Positions 1-8,350 of a stretch of DNA of 64,000 bases are shown here, one piece after another. Source of the DNA: Butyrivibrio proteoclasticus (GTDB lineage: Bacteria > Bacillota > Clostridia > Lachnospirales > Lachnospiraceae); NCBI RefSeq assembly GCF_900115735.1, contig NZ_FOXO01000003.1, forward strand, positions 1-64,000. The letters are read 5' to 3'. The stretch's first letter is position 1; every line of letters starts with the position of its first letter. The position numbers were made by a program, and so were the translations under genes. The notes under the pieces are model-generated. The model was not told the DNA's origin. It saw nothing but the letters and a program-made list of their open reading frames with translations, and made no database searches.

Positions 1-83
1 ACCGGATAGAGATTATCGGCTTCTGATCCCAGGATGCAGCAATCATGCTTATCCTTTGCAACATCGATACCAACATAGATCAT
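1..83 (-). CDS. IS110-family transposase, N-terminal fragment cut by window edge
   Basis: The reading frame starts at an ATG (83-81) preceded by a strong ribosome binding site (TAAGGAGGAT on the minus strand, 91-100). It encodes MIYVGIDVAKDKHDCCILG followed by about ten more residues before leaving the window. The opening YVGIDVAKDKHD is the hallmark N-terminus of IS110/IS1111-family recombinases, whose first catalytic acid (of the DEDD RuvC-like site) is the Asp in GID. The protein would act as a site-specific DNA recombinase for the element. Most of the gene lies outside the window, so intactness cannot be judged. Family call is firm; IS110 versus IS1111 subgroup is not. Confidence 0.85.
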   Translation of the reverse strand, partial: MIYVGIDVAKDKHDCCILGSEADNLYP

Positions 84-330
84 ACATGTGATCCTCCTTA
101 AAAGTATTTGACGCTGTATTGGATCCACAGGACTCTCTGCCGATGTAACCTCGTTCTACATAAACCGTCATGCGGTATCTAACTGATTAACATTGTGACA
201 AAGAGGCTGTGGTTGGAGCCTATTCGAAACCGTCTATGCGGTAGTGGGACAAAACCAATCCACAGCATCTTCAACAGCATACCCTATACCTATAGAAAAG
301 GTAAAGAATGGGTATGACTATATAATACGA
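84..330 (-). ncRNA. IS110 5' noncoding end, candidate bridge RNA
   Basis: About 250 bases upstream of the transposase contain no gene but clear dyads. Bases 206-216 (GCTGTGGTTGG) pair with 255-266 with one bulged base, enclosing a terminal hairpin ACCG-TCTATG-CGGT at 229-242. A second, nearly identical hairpin ACCG-TCATG-CGGT lies at 164-176. IS110-group elements are known to encode a bridge RNA with two target/donor-binding loops in the noncoding end upstream of the recombinase. Two similar hairpin loops in the right place and orientation fit that model. The exact transcript ends and the element boundary are not determined. Confidence 0.45.
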
Positions 331-441
331 GTGGGATAAAAAGAGTAAAAGTCAAACATTTATCCTACTCAGGAGCAAAATCCATTATCAGACTGTCAAA
401 TCAATAGGATAAAAAGCACATTATTTGAGCACTTATCCCAC
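331..441. repeat. A/T-rich spacer with GTGGGATAA inverted repeats
   Basis: GTGGGATAA (331-339) is repeated inverted as TTATCCCAC (433-441), and GGATAAAAAG occurs directly at 334-343 and 405-414. No gene is seen. It may include the outer end of the neighbouring IS110 element or be ordinary flanking sequence; the sequence does not decide. Confidence 0.35.
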
Positions 442-585
442 ATCTCTCCGATATCTTCTTCAACAACTCTGGATTGTCACAGTGAAATGGGTATATAGTT
501 CTGCGCATCCTTGAAAGCAGCCACCCCTACTGTTCTCGGATTCAGAGCCAGAGGCACTTGTACCCAGCCACACCGCAGGTGCCTG

Positions 586-711
586 CCATTGACTGAACCT
601 GAGAAAAACGCTACAATGCTGAATCCGACGGTGTATGAATGAATCTACTGTTCCCATCATCCTCACCGTCGGCTCACAGACCAGGGCGTTTTTCTCAGGT
701 TCAGTCAATGG
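586..711. repeat. 126-bp hyphenated palindrome
   Basis: A perfect 26-bp inverted repeat occupies 586-611 and 686-711 (arm begins CCATTGACTGAACCTGAG). A second, inner inverted repeat, CCGACGGTG at 625-633 and CACCGTCGG at 664-672, shares exactly the same centre (648.5). Single-stranded DNA or RNA from this locus would form one long two-part stem. It overlaps weak short reading frames on both strands that show no family features. It could be the remnant of an inverted duplication or a folded mobile-element end. Confidence 0.7.
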
Positions 712-741
712 TGGCGGACGGTCCCATAACAAATAATACAA

Positions 742-778
742 AAGCCTTGTTTTCTTTTCTGAAAGGAAAACAAGGCTT
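742..778 (-). terminator. Intrinsic terminator downstream of ugd
   Basis: AAGCCTTGTTTTC (742-754) pairs with GAAAACAAGGCTT (766-778), with further near-pairing in the loop. The minus-strand copy is followed by TTGTATTATT. It lies 52 bp past the ugd stop codon and is also flanked by a T-rich run on the plus strand, so it may work in both directions. Confidence 0.75.
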
Positions 779-829
779 ACTTTATTATTTTTTCAAAACT
801 ATACTTTCTTATATCCTTTAATAAAAATC

Positions 830-2014
830 TTACTCATTACCAAAAAGATCTCTTGTGTATACCTTATCCACTACATCTGCAAGGTCAGGTGTGATTCTGT
901 TCGCAATTATGTAATCACACTCTTTCTTGAAAGTTTCAAGATTCCTTTCAACCTTGGAATTAAAGAACAGATCATCCTTAAGAGTTGGTTCATAAACCAC
1001 GCACTCAATACCTCTGGACTTTATTCTCTTCATGATTCCCTGAATAGCTGACTGTCTGAAGTTATCTGAGCCTGCCTTCATGGTAAGTCTGTAAACACCA
1101 ACTTTTTTTGGCTGAAGAGCCCATATTCTGTCAGCTATGAAATCTTTTCTGGTTCTGTTGGCCTCAACTATCGCGCTGATAAGGTTATTGGGAACATCTT
1201 CATAGTTGGCAAGAAGCTGCTTGGTATCCTTTGGAAGACAGTAGCCACCATAGCCAAAAGAAGGGTTGTTATAGAAATTGCCAATTCTGGGATCAAGGCA
1301 GACACCATCGATGATATTTCTGGTGTTGAGTCCTCTCACCTCTGCATATGTGTCAAGCTCATTAAAGTATGAAACACGAAGAGCAAGGAATGTATTGGCA
1401 AAAAGCTTAACACATTCTGCCTCAGTAGTATTCATGAACAGAGTCTGAACATCTTCTTTAAGAGCGCCCTGTTTAAGCATTCCTGCAAAAAGATGAGCCT
1501 TCTGTTCTGCTTCCTCGCTGTCTGTGTTGTAACCAACAATGATCCTTGATGGATAGAGGTTGTCATACAGAGCATGACCCTCTCTTAAGAACTCAGGTGA
1601 GAACATGATGTGGTCTGTGTTAAACTCCTCCATAAGTTCTTCTGTGTATCCTACAGGGATAGTTGATTTAATAACTATATAAGCATCCGGATTCTCTTTT
1701 CTTACCTGCTCAACAACTGACAAAACTGATGAAGTATCAAAGTAATTCATCTTTTCATCGTAATTTGTAGGTGTAGAAACAATTACAAAATCAGCTCCGT
1801 CATAAGCTGATGATGCATCTGTTGTAGCAAAAAGATTAAGTGTTTTAGAAGCAAGATATTCCTCTATCTCTTTATCTACTATAGGTGATTTCCTGCTGTT
1901 GACCAAATCTACCTTTTCCTTAATGACATCTACTGCAACAACCTCGTTATATTGTGATAATAAAATTGAATTGGAAAGACCGACATAGCCGGTTCCAACT
2001 ACCGCAATTTTCAT
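830..2014 (-). CDS. ugd: UDP-glucose 6-dehydrogenase family protein
   Basis: A 394-residue nucleotide-sugar dehydrogenase, predicted to oxidise UDP-glucose to UDP-glucuronate with two NAD+ in the cytoplasm, supplying acidic sugars for exopolysaccharide. The Rossmann motif GTGYVG is at residues 7-12, the STIPVG segment near 117, and the catalytic cysteine is Cys259 in [15 protein letters not shown]. The length (388-400) matches the short bacterial Ugd class. The ATG at 2014 has an AAGGAGATCAAT ribosome binding site. It stands alone between an IS110 edge and a PilZ gene, ends near a terminator, and no glycosyltransferase genes lie beside it. UDP-N-acetyl-mannosamine dehydrogenase is less likely because of length and motif pattern. 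Confidence 0.92.
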   Translation of the reverse strand: MKIAVVGTGYVGLSNSILLSQYNEVVAVDVIKEKVDLVNSRKSPIVDKEIEEYLASKTLNLFATTDASSAYDGADFVIVSTPTNYDEKMNYFDTSSVLSVVEQVRKENPDAYIVIKSTIPVGYTEELMEEFNTDHIMFSPEFLREGHALYDNLYPSRIIVGYNTDSEEAEQKAHLFAGMLKQGALKEDVQTLFMNTTEAECVKLFANTFLALRVSYFNELDTYAEVRGLNTRNIIDGVCLDPRIGNFYNNPSFGYGGYCLPKDTKQLLANYEDVPNNLISAIVEANRTRKDFIADRIWALQPKKVGVYRLTMKAGSDNFRQSAIQGIMKRIKSRGIECVVYEPTLKDDLFFNSKVERNLETFKKECDYIIANRITPDLADVVDKVYTRDLFGNE

Positions 2015-2128
2015 ATTGATCTCCTTAAAATTATTAGGCTCTGTTTCAGTGTAAAAACTCTGCCCAGCATATTAGATTATACACCAGGCATAGGCTGTTT
2101 ACAATTTCACTTATTATAGCAAATAGTG

Positions 2129-2134
2129 TATAAT
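2129..2134 (+). promoter_or_regulatory. Possible -10 box of the PilZ gene
   Basis: TATAAT at 2129-2134 precedes the PilZ gene on the plus strand; the -35 region (TTCACT, 2106-2111, 17-bp spacing) is weak. The small repeat element starts 9 bp downstream, about where transcription would start. Confidence 0.4.
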
Positions 2135-2142
2135 GAAGCATA

Positions 2143-2287
2143 GTTACTGTTCAGACAGAAATGCGCACTAAGCTGCGCATTTCGTGAGAACTTGATACGG
2201 GAGTGAGCGCATTCCATCGACGAAGTCGATTTGGAATGAATGCGCGAAGTGGTTACTGGAGCGAGCTGTATGCGAGTGAACAGTAAC
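2143..2287. mobile_element. 145-bp MITE-like element, copy 1
   Basis: The element begins GTTACTGTTCA and ends TGAACAGTAAC (11-bp terminal inverted repeats). It is flanked by an 8-bp direct repeat GAAGCATA (2135-2142 and 2288-2295), a target-site duplication. It carries no gene. Internal stems include AAATGCGCA/TGCGCATTT (2159-2182) and a bulged stem at 2207-2245 with ATCGAC/GTCGAT at its tip. A second copy at 61234-61378 is identical over all 145 bases. Size, inverted ends, target duplication and perfect identity point to recent movement by a transposase acting in trans. It sits in the leader of the PilZ gene. Confidence 0.85.
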
Positions 2288-2336
2288 GAAGCATATACAA
2301 TGGTGCGTTATTTCATTTTTAATAATGGGGGTAATT

Positions 2337-2690
2337 ATGGAAGAAAAAAGACGAAGTAGAAGGCTTGACCTGACTGGCGAAATTATCATCAAAGAAGTAG
2401 GCGGTCCAGATAATGGAGAAACAGTTGATATCAAAATTACTGACGCATCAAGTGTCGGAGTAGGTTTTATTACAGACAAACAGCTTACTATCGGTGACAA
2501 CTATGAAGCCCATCTCGCCATTTGGACAAAAGAAGTTTTGCATGTATTTATAAAAATTGTCAGAGCTACTGTCAATGAAGATGGATACCATTATGGCGGA
2601 CTGTTCATCGGAATGCCCGAGGACATTAAACAGCGCATCGATGTCTATGAAATCATAGAGGATGAAAAGGCAAAGCTTGGCGAAAACTAA
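2337..2690 (+). CDS. PilZ domain protein, c-di-GMP receptor
   Basis: A 117-residue single-domain PilZ protein. The arginine-rich N-terminus EEKRRSRRLDL provides the RxxxR c-di-GMP-binding motif, and DASSVGVGF is the D/NxSxxG motif. It is predicted to bind c-di-GMP in the cytoplasm and pass the signal to an unknown partner. The start is taken at 2337 (ATG GAA GAA) after a GGGGGT ribosome binding site; an ATG at 2325 overlaps that site. It is monocistronic, reads against lysR across a shared terminator, and its 5' leader contains the MITE-like element. Several c-di-GMP enzymes are encoded in the same window (25.5, 56.3 and 58.5 kb). Confidence 0.85.
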   Translation: MEEKRRSRRLDLTGEIIIKEVGGPDNGETVDIKITDASSVGVGFITDKQLTIGDNYEAHLAIWTKEVLHVFIKIVRATVNEDGYHYGGLFIGMPEDIKQRIDVYEIIEDEKAKLGEN

Positions 2691-2722
2691 AAAAGAATGT
2701 CGCTATGTTATAAAAAAATCCC
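2691..2722. repeat. Possible collapsed copy of the hairpin repeat family
   Basis: AAAAAAGAATGTCGCT followed closely by ATRWTATAAAAAAATCCC-like sequence matches the two outer ends of the hairpin repeat at 28.2-28.35 kb with the whole interior missing. The match is short and A-rich, so it could be chance. Confidence 0.3.
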
Positions 2723-2768
2723 TTATTTACCTGCATCTAAATGATGCCATAGGTAAATAAGGGATTTT
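2715..2768. terminator. Bidirectional terminator between PilZ gene and lysR
   Basis: AAAATCCCTTATTTACCT (2715-2732) pairs perfectly over 18 bp with 2751-2768; the loop holds a small GCATC/GATGC stem. A/T tracts flank both sides, so it can serve the convergent PilZ and LysR genes. Confidence 0.9.
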
Positions 2769-2774
2769 TATTTT

Positions 2775-3671
2775 CTACTTATAGGCTTCAAGCTTTTTGA
2801 CAAAAGCCTGTCCCATTTCACTAAGTTCACTGCCTTTTCTGGTTATATATCCAAAAGTGAGCTTCTCTTCCTCTTTTAACTTAACTGCAGTAAGTTCAGA
2901 ATCGTTTAAGCTGTCACCGAGCATTGCCGCACCTACAGCATAACCGTTAAGTCCAAGCATGAGCTCGATTGAAGTTGCTCTTTCATTGGTGCTGATGACC
3001 TTTTTATAATCGTAGGTAGCAAGTGCTTCTTCTCTGTAGTAAAAAGAAGTATTGTCTCCCTGATCAAAGACCATACACGGATAATCCTGTAGCTGCTCAA
3101 GCGATATCTCACTTTCCAAAGCAAGCGGATGGTCCTTACGAAGATATACATATGTATCCCTTGTAAAAAGATCATGGAACTCTAAAGAAGCATCTGCAAA
3201 CACTTTTTTAAAAGTATTTTTGTTAAAATCCGAGAGAGCTATAACGCCAACTTCACTCTTTAACGTCTTCACATCTTCAATTACTTCGCTGGTCTGTGTC
3301 TCTTTTATTGAATACTGGTACTCCTCAAGATCAAACTCTTTTACTGTGTCAATAAATGCATTTACAGCTATTGTGTAATGTTGCATTGATACCGCAAAGG
3401 TCTGTCTGTGACTTCCGGAATTCAAATATTTATTTTCAACCTTTTCAAACTGCTCAACAGCATTCCTTGCATAAGCAATAAATGATGAACCTGCTGCCGT
3501 GGTAACCACTCCGTTATGTACTCTCTCAAAGATCTGGATACCAATCTCGCTCTCTAAGTCCCTTACCGCACTTGAAAGTCCCGGCTGCGATACATAGAGC
3601 CTGTCTGCTGCCTTTCTCATGGAGCACTCTTCGTCGATAGCGATCACATATTTTAGCTGTAGTATGGTCAT
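2775..3671 (-). CDS. LysR-family transcriptional regulator
   Basis: A 298-residue LysR-type regulator. The winged helix-turn-helix covers roughly residues 1-60 (MTILQLKYVIAIDEECSMRK, then AADRLYVSQPGLSSAVRDLE), followed by a linker helix and a two-lobed effector-binding domain (about 90-298). The start at 3671 has AAAGGAG eight bases upstream; an ATG at 3677 is too close to that site. A promoter-like TTGTGA-N16-TATGAT precedes it. The family binds dyads of T-N11-A type and usually activates genes in response to a small metabolite. It lies about 3.5 kb from the sulfur locus, whose promoters share a LysR-like dyad, so it is a candidate regulator of that locus, but this is inference. Confidence 0.85.
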   Translation of the reverse strand: MTILQLKYVIAIDEECSMRKAADRLYVSQPGLSSAVRDLESEIGIQIFERVHNGVVTTAAGSSFIAYARNAVEQFEKVENKYLNSGSHRQTFAVSMQHYTIAVNAFIDTVKEFDLEEYQYSIKETQTSEVIEDVKTLKSEVGVIALSDFNKNTFKKVFADASLEFHDLFTRDTYVYLRKDHPLALESEISLEQLQDYPCMVFDQGDNTSFYYREEALATYDYKKVISTNERATSIELMLGLNGYAVGAAMLGDSLNDSELTAVKLKEEEKLTFGYITRKGSELSEMGQAFVKKLEAYK

Positions 3672-3744
3672 ACACATTACTCCTTTAAAGTATAAAAGTA
3701 CTGCTATATCATACCACAATCACTCTATATCACAACATTTTTTT

Positions 3745-5469
3745 TTAGAATTTGAACTTATTTACCTCGCCATCAAGTTGCTGAGCGATATTGGCATTTT
3801 CATTTACCACTTCTCTGTTCTGGTTCATGTTATCTGACATCTCAGATACCGCACCTGCAACATCGCTGATGCCTCTTGCACTCTCATCTACTGCTGTTGA
3901 TACATCATCCATCGCGTCAGATACAATATTCATAGAACTCTCGATATTCTGAGATGCTGTTTCCATTCTCTTTAACATTTCAGATATCTTTTTTGCATCT
4001 TCCTGATATTGTATTCCGGTGTCCATAAGCTGAAGATATCCGTCAACCGTCTTCTCACGGACAAAGTCAACCATCTTTGTTGCTTCATCTGTAAGATCTT
4101 TTACGGTACTTATAACCTCATCAGAAATTTTCTGAATCTTTTTAGCTGTATCTGCAGAATTAGTTGCAAGTGAGCTTATTTCTCCCGCAACTACAGCAAA
4201 GCCCTTACCGTGTTCTCCTGCTCTTGCAGCCTCAATGCTGGCATTAAGTGACAAAAGATTTGTCTGAGATGCAATCTCAAGAATTGTCTGGGTAAGACCG
4301 CTTATGCCCTCAACAGCCTTTGACTTCTCAATCTTGGCATTCAGATTGTCTGCCATGTTATCAGCTGCTTCTTTGGCAAGATTAGTCTCTTCTTCTGCGT
4401 GCTGTCTCATTTCCATAGCGCGCTGCTCCATTCTGCCTGCATAGTCTGTTCCTTCACGGACACTTGAATACATTCCCTGAACGTCTTCTTTGATCTTGCT
4501 GGTTGATCCCTGAACCTGCTGGAGAGACGCTGATGTTTCTTCCATAGCAGCACTCATCTCTTCCATGGTTGCAGATACAGTGTCAAGCTGATCATTTGTC
4601 TTTATTGTTGTATCAAGGGCTGTATCAACAGAGCCTGAAAGCTTGCTTGAGCTTGTATAGATTGAACTTACAACATCTCTAATATACTCAAGAAGGCTGT
4701 TTATACCATCTGCAATATCAGTTACTTCGTCGTTTCCTTTGATCTCGATCTTCTGTGTAAGATCTCCATCATTGCTTACAAGGTCATTTATCTTTCTCTC
4801 TACCTTGTTAAGACCACTTACAATTCCTCCTGCCATGAGAATAGAAACGAGGGCAGAAACTGCAGAAAGAATAATTCCAATAATAATTATGGTCCTTACT
4901 ATAGCATTAAGTGAGTTAACAAGTTCATCGACAATATAGTCAACTCCAAGAATACCAACTGTTTCTCCTGCTTTATTAAAAATAGGAGCATAAGCTGTAA
5001 TGTAGTGAGCTCCTGATGCAGCTTTGTTTATGTCTGTTGATACATATCCGTCTGAAGTCAGAGCCTTATTCATTCCAGCCTGGAATGCGCTTTCAACTCC
5101 TGCTCCAATAGCAATGCCGTCTGAAACAGGTCTTGAAAGATAAACAAGACTGCCATTTCTTGTTCCCGCTGTATAGATGGAACTTATATTTGCTGAACTT
5201 ACAACCTGCGCCATATCTTCAAGCATTACTGTATTGGCATAGCTGTCGTCAGCGCCTGCATCCAAAAGACTAAGCAGATTACCATTGAGCTGTTTTGCAG
5301 CTATCTGTGTTACGGCAAGAGTATCCTCTGATGCGCTCTTTACATAGCTGGTATGTACAAAGCGGTAAATTGTAATGCCCATAACTGTACATATAAGGAT
5401 ATTTATCATGATACTCATGATTATTATTTTTAATCTAATACTAAATCTCATTCCTCTGTTATTTTTCAT
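3745..5469 (-). CDS. Methyl-accepting chemotaxis protein
   Basis: A 574-residue chemoreceptor. It has an N-terminal membrane helix (about 10-32), an extracytoplasmic Cache-like ligand domain (about 35-190, containing [19 protein letters not shown] and [16 protein letters not shown]), a second membrane helix (about 195-220), a HAMP region and a long cytoplasmic coiled coil. The highly conserved tip is [20 protein letters not shown]. It would relay ligand binding to CheA/CheW. The start at 5469 has GAGGAGATTAAT upstream. It lies 10 bp downstream of a solute-binding lipoprotein gene in the same operon, suggesting that the binding protein presents ligand to this receptor. Confidence 0.93.
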   Translation of the reverse strand: MKNNRGMRFSIRLKIIIMSIMINILICTVMGITIYRFVHTSYVKSASEDTLAVTQIAAKQLNGNLLSLLDAGADDSYANTVMLEDMAQVVSSANISSIYTAGTRNGSLVYLSRPVSDGIAIGAGVESAFQAGMNKALTSDGYVSTDINKAASGAHYITAYAPIFNKAGETVGILGVDYIVDELVNSLNAIVRTIIIIGIILSAVSALVSILMAGGIVSGLNKVERKINDLVSNDGDLTQKIEIKGNDEVTDIADGINSLLEYIRDVVSSIYTSSSKLSGSVDTALDTTIKTNDQLDTVSATMEEMSAAMEETSASLQQVQGSTSKIKEDVQGMYSSVREGTDYAGRMEQRAMEMRQHAEEETNLAKEAADNMADNLNAKIEKSKAVEGISGLTQTILEIASQTNLLSLNASIEAARAGEHGKGFAVVAGEISSLATNSADTAKKIQKISDEVISTVKDLTDEATKMVDFVREKTVDGYLQLMDTGIQYQEDAKKISEMLKRMETASQNIESSMNIVSDAMDDVSTAVDESARGISDVAGAVSEMSDNMNQNREVVNENANIAQQLDGEVNKFKF

Positions 5470-5479
5470 ATTAATCTCC

Positions 5480-6946
5480 TCATTCTGCATTGAGCGAATC
5501 AACAATGGCCTGGGACATATATGCGCCATTTGCTGCCACAAACTCTGAATATGCAGACTCTATTTCAGCTCCGTCAACTACAACTTTTTTTATAAGCTCT
5601 TTCTTAAGTGCCATGAGATCTTCATTGTAAAGAGAATAGGCATCAGTACTATACGGAAGATCTGCCATCCTGCTATTTTCATTAAATATTTGTAAAGCAT
5701 TTGCCTGATCCGGTGTTATGCTCTCTTTCCCCGGATCCTCTAAAAGAGGTACTGTGGCAAGAAGATGGTCTATATGATTCTTGGTAAAACTATCTGATAT
5801 TGGGCTGTAGGTCCAAAGCTCTTCCATTTCTCCACCATCATTCATTGTTTCAAAAAAGTACTTAAAAACTCCTGATGGATTGTCACAGGCTGATGTAATG
5901 CACCACACAGGCGCTACTCGCTCAAGATACTGACCAGTCTCTGCAAGAGGCGGCATTACAACAAGTTCTCCGTTTACTCCGGCTTCAACAAGCTTTCCAG
6001 ACAGAGTCTTTGCCCATGTTCCTGCCCAATAAGTAAACACGCCGTACTCATTTGCATAGTACTTGTCTCTGCAATTACTTGTTCCGTTATCAGCTATATC
6101 CTTGTCGATATAACCCTTGGCATATGCATCCTGAAGACGTAATAGAGCTGCTTTCATCGGCTCTTCCATAAATCCATCACTCCAGGTTCCATCCTCTTTT
6201 TCATAAAAAGAAGGATAAGCATCCTGATAAAACTCAGGAAGATAGTTTATGTAAGGTGCCTCATTATTTATGATGCCTGCTGCAGAAACGCCATAAGTGT
6301 TACCATTTATCCCGTCACCATCGGGGTCTCCTTCAGAAAAGGCCTTTAACATTTCCATGTATTCACTAAAATTTGTGGGTACCGAAAGTCCTGTATTATC
6401 AAGCCATGATTTCTTGATATAGGTAACGCACCCATTTCCCCTTGTTGGAGAAAAGCCGTAAAGCTTGCCATTTATCCTGATACCGTCAACAAGGCTTTCA
6501 TTTCCTGCTTCTTTTACCCTCTGCTCAAGCTCTGAACCTGAATAAAAAGGTGTAATATCAGCTAGCATCTCCTCTGCTGCATATTTGGTATAGTAATTTG
6601 AACTAAGTAAAACAACGTCAGGAAGATCTCCACTTTCAAATGCCTTTGAAACTTCTTCGTAGTAAACATCATGCTCCGGCTGGATTATTTCAAGATCGAT
6701 TCCTGTGAGGTCCTCCCACTTTTTCTCAAATTCATCACGCCCATTTTCCTGGGTTACTAAGGTTCCATCAACCATGATTCTTATGGATGAAGGCTTTTCA
6801 GCATCGTTTTTAACTTCACTGATCACGTCAGTTTCTTTTAAGCCTGACTTCGCTGCTGTAGCTGCGCCTGCTGATTGTCCACAGGCACTGAGCAAAAGAG
6901 CTGACACACCAATAGCTCCTGCACTCATACATAGCTTTCTGTTCAT
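5480..6946 (-). CDS. Extracellular solute-binding lipoprotein (sugar-type, family 1)
   Basis: A 488-residue solute-binding lipoprotein. The signal peptide ends in the lipobox LSAC (Cys22 of [10 protein letters not shown]...), so the mature protein is anchored outside the membrane. The fold resembles family 1 carbohydrate-binding proteins ([47 protein letters not shown]). The start is set at 6946; the frame upstream to 6973 lacks a site. No permease or ATPase follows; instead the gene is directly followed by a chemoreceptor. It may therefore serve sensing rather than, or in addition to, import. The ligand is unknown; an oligosaccharide is a guess. Confidence 0.85.
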   Translation of the reverse strand: MNRKLCMSAGAIGVSALLLSACGQSAGAATAAKSGLKETDVISEVKNDAEKPSSIRIMVDGTLVTQENGRDEFEKKWEDLTGIDLEIIQPEHDVYYEEVSKAFESGDLPDVVLLSSNYYTKYAAEEMLADITPFYSGSELEQRVKEAGNESLVDGIRINGKLYGFSPTRGNGCVTYIKKSWLDNTGLSVPTNFSEYMEMLKAFSEGDPDGDGINGNTYGVSAAGIINNEAPYINYLPEFYQDAYPSFYEKEDGTWSDGFMEEPMKAALLRLQDAYAKGYIDKDIADNGTSNCRDKYYANEYGVFTYWAGTWAKTLSGKLVEAGVNGELVVMPPLAETGQYLERVAPVWCITSACDNPSGVFKYFFETMNDGGEMEELWTYSPISDSFTKNHIDHLLATVPLLEDPGKESITPDQANALQIFNENSRMADLPYSTDAYSLYNEDLMALKKELIKKVVVDGAEIESAYSEFVAANGAYMSQAIVDSLNAE

Positions 6947-7094
6947 AATTCCTCCAATAAAATAATTAAACAAACATAAACTTTTTATAATTTTTTGGTT
7001 AAAACAGAAGTCATTATATCATTTATTGTATTTTATGCAATATAGTTTTTAACAATACTTTATTTCAAAAATTTGAGCAGTTTCCGAAATAAAA

Positions 7095-7126
7095 ATACCG
7101 AGAGGAATAAAATGTCCTCTCGGTAT
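7095..7126 (-). terminator. Terminator of the cysK-malY-transsulfuration operon
   Basis: ATACCGAGAGGA (7095-7106) pairs with TCCTCTCGGTAT (7115-7126); on the minus strand it is followed by TTTTTATTT. It lies just past the transsulfuration gene stop. Confidence 0.9.
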
Positions 7127-7140
7127 AGTGTTTATTATAT

Positions 7141-8313
7141 TCAGATTGCAAAAACTCTTGTCAGCTCTGCTTTCAGGTCCCGTATGCCTTCAATACCCAC
7201 TGAAAGTCTGAGCACTCTGTCGTTTATTCCATTCTTTTCCAAAAGCTCTTTTGGCACATCTGCGTGAGTCTGGGTAATAGGATAAGTTATCAGAGTTTCC
7301 GTTCCCCCAAGACTCTCTGCAAAATAAATTAGCTGAACATTATTAAGTATCTTTTTGGCAAATTCTGCTGAGTCCACCTCAAAGGTGAGCATAGCTCCAA
7401 AGCCCCTTGCCTGCTTTTTCATGATCTCATATCCCGGATGTTCAGGAAGTCCCGGGTAAATAACCTTTGTGACATGCTCCTGTTCCTTTAAAAACTCTGC
7501 TAGTTCAAGGGCATTCTGCTGTGCTCTGTCAAGTCTTACCGCCAAAGTCCTGATACCGCGAAGGATCAGCCAGCTGTCAAAAGGTGAAAGTCCTGCTCCT
7601 GTTGTTTTATAGATAAAGCGGATCCTCTCATCAAGCTCCTCATCCTTAACAACCACAAAGCCTCCAATAGTATCGTGATGACCTCCAAGGAACTTGGTTC
7701 CTGAATGAACCACAATGTCAGCCCCAAGATTAAGAGGATTCTGGAAATAAGGAGACAAAAACGTATTGTCGACGATAAGAAGAAGGCCATGTTCCTTAGT
7801 AATCTTTGAAAGCTTCCTGATATCAGTAACATTCATCATGGGATTGGTGGGTGTTTCAAGATATACAGCTTTTGTTTTCTCAGTTATATAAGGTGTGATA
7901 TCCTCGGTGCTTAAACTTATTGCAGTATAAGTGAGCCCGTTCTTTTTGCTGATCTCGTTAAAAAGTCTGATGCTTCCTCCATAGAGATCCTCATCAATAA
8001 TAAAGTGATCTCCCGGCTTAAAAAGCTCCATAACAGTAGCAATTGCTGCCATTCCGCTAGAAAAAGCCAGTGCATCTTTTCCATTTTCAAGATAGGCAAC
8101 AATTGACTCAAGCTGCTGCCTTGTAGGATTCTGCATTCTTGTATAATCATAGCCTGTGCTCTGCCCAAATCCGTCATGGGCAAAAGTTGCCGTCTGATAG
8201 ATCGGATAGCTTATAGCTCCCCATTTATCCATAAGATTTCTGTCAAGCTGCTGACACTTAGTCTCTATGCTGCATCTGACTTCTGTACATTTGTTACAAC
8301 CACTACAATCCAT
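7141..8313 (-). CDS. Cys/Met-metabolism PLP enzyme (cystathionine synthase/lyase type)
   Basis: A 390-residue PLP enzyme of the Cys/Met metabolism family. GAISYPIYQTATF, the cofactor segment SSGMAAI, LETPTNPMM and the PLP lysine Lys207 in VVHSGTKFLGG are all present. Members perform gamma-synthase, gamma-lyase or beta-lyase reactions on cystathionine, homocysteine or methionine, and the sequence does not separate them. Odd feature: the first 20 residues hold five cysteines (MDCSGCNKCTEVRCSIETKC) before the usual fold start; the start is supported by GAGAGG upstream. It is the last gene of an operon with cysK and malY, fitting cysteine-methionine interconversion. Confidence 0.88.
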   Translation of the reverse strand: MDCSGCNKCTEVRCSIETKCQQLDRNLMDKWGAISYPIYQTATFAHDGFGQSTGYDYTRMQNPTRQQLESIVAYLENGKDALAFSSGMAAIATVMELFKPGDHFIIDEDLYGGSIRLFNEISKKNGLTYTAISLSTEDITPYITEKTKAVYLETPTNPMMNVTDIRKLSKITKEHGLLLIVDNTFLSPYFQNPLNLGADIVVHSGTKFLGGHHDTIGGFVVVKDEELDERIRFIYKTTGAGLSPFDSWLILRGIRTLAVRLDRAQQNALELAEFLKEQEHVTKVIYPGLPEHPGYEIMKKQARGFGAMLTFEVDSAEFAKKILNNVQLIYFAESLGGTETLITYPITQTHADVPKELLEKNGINDRVLRLSVGIEGIRDLKAELTRVFAI

Positions 8314-8350
8314 TTTTTATATCCTCTCATTAAAATATCCGGCAATAGCA

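Noticed and set aside
586..711. Integron attC site
   Set aside because: The palindrome size fits, but the arm lacks the GTTRRRY/RYYYAAC core and no integrase or cassette is nearby.
460..741. 93-codon minus-strand frame over the palindrome
   Set aside because: It spans both palindrome arms, has no ribosome binding site and no family features, so it is most likely a chance frame.
2168..2500. 110-codon minus-strand frame across the MITE and PilZ gene
   Set aside because: It is a shadow of the PilZ coding frame and the repeat, with no start signal.
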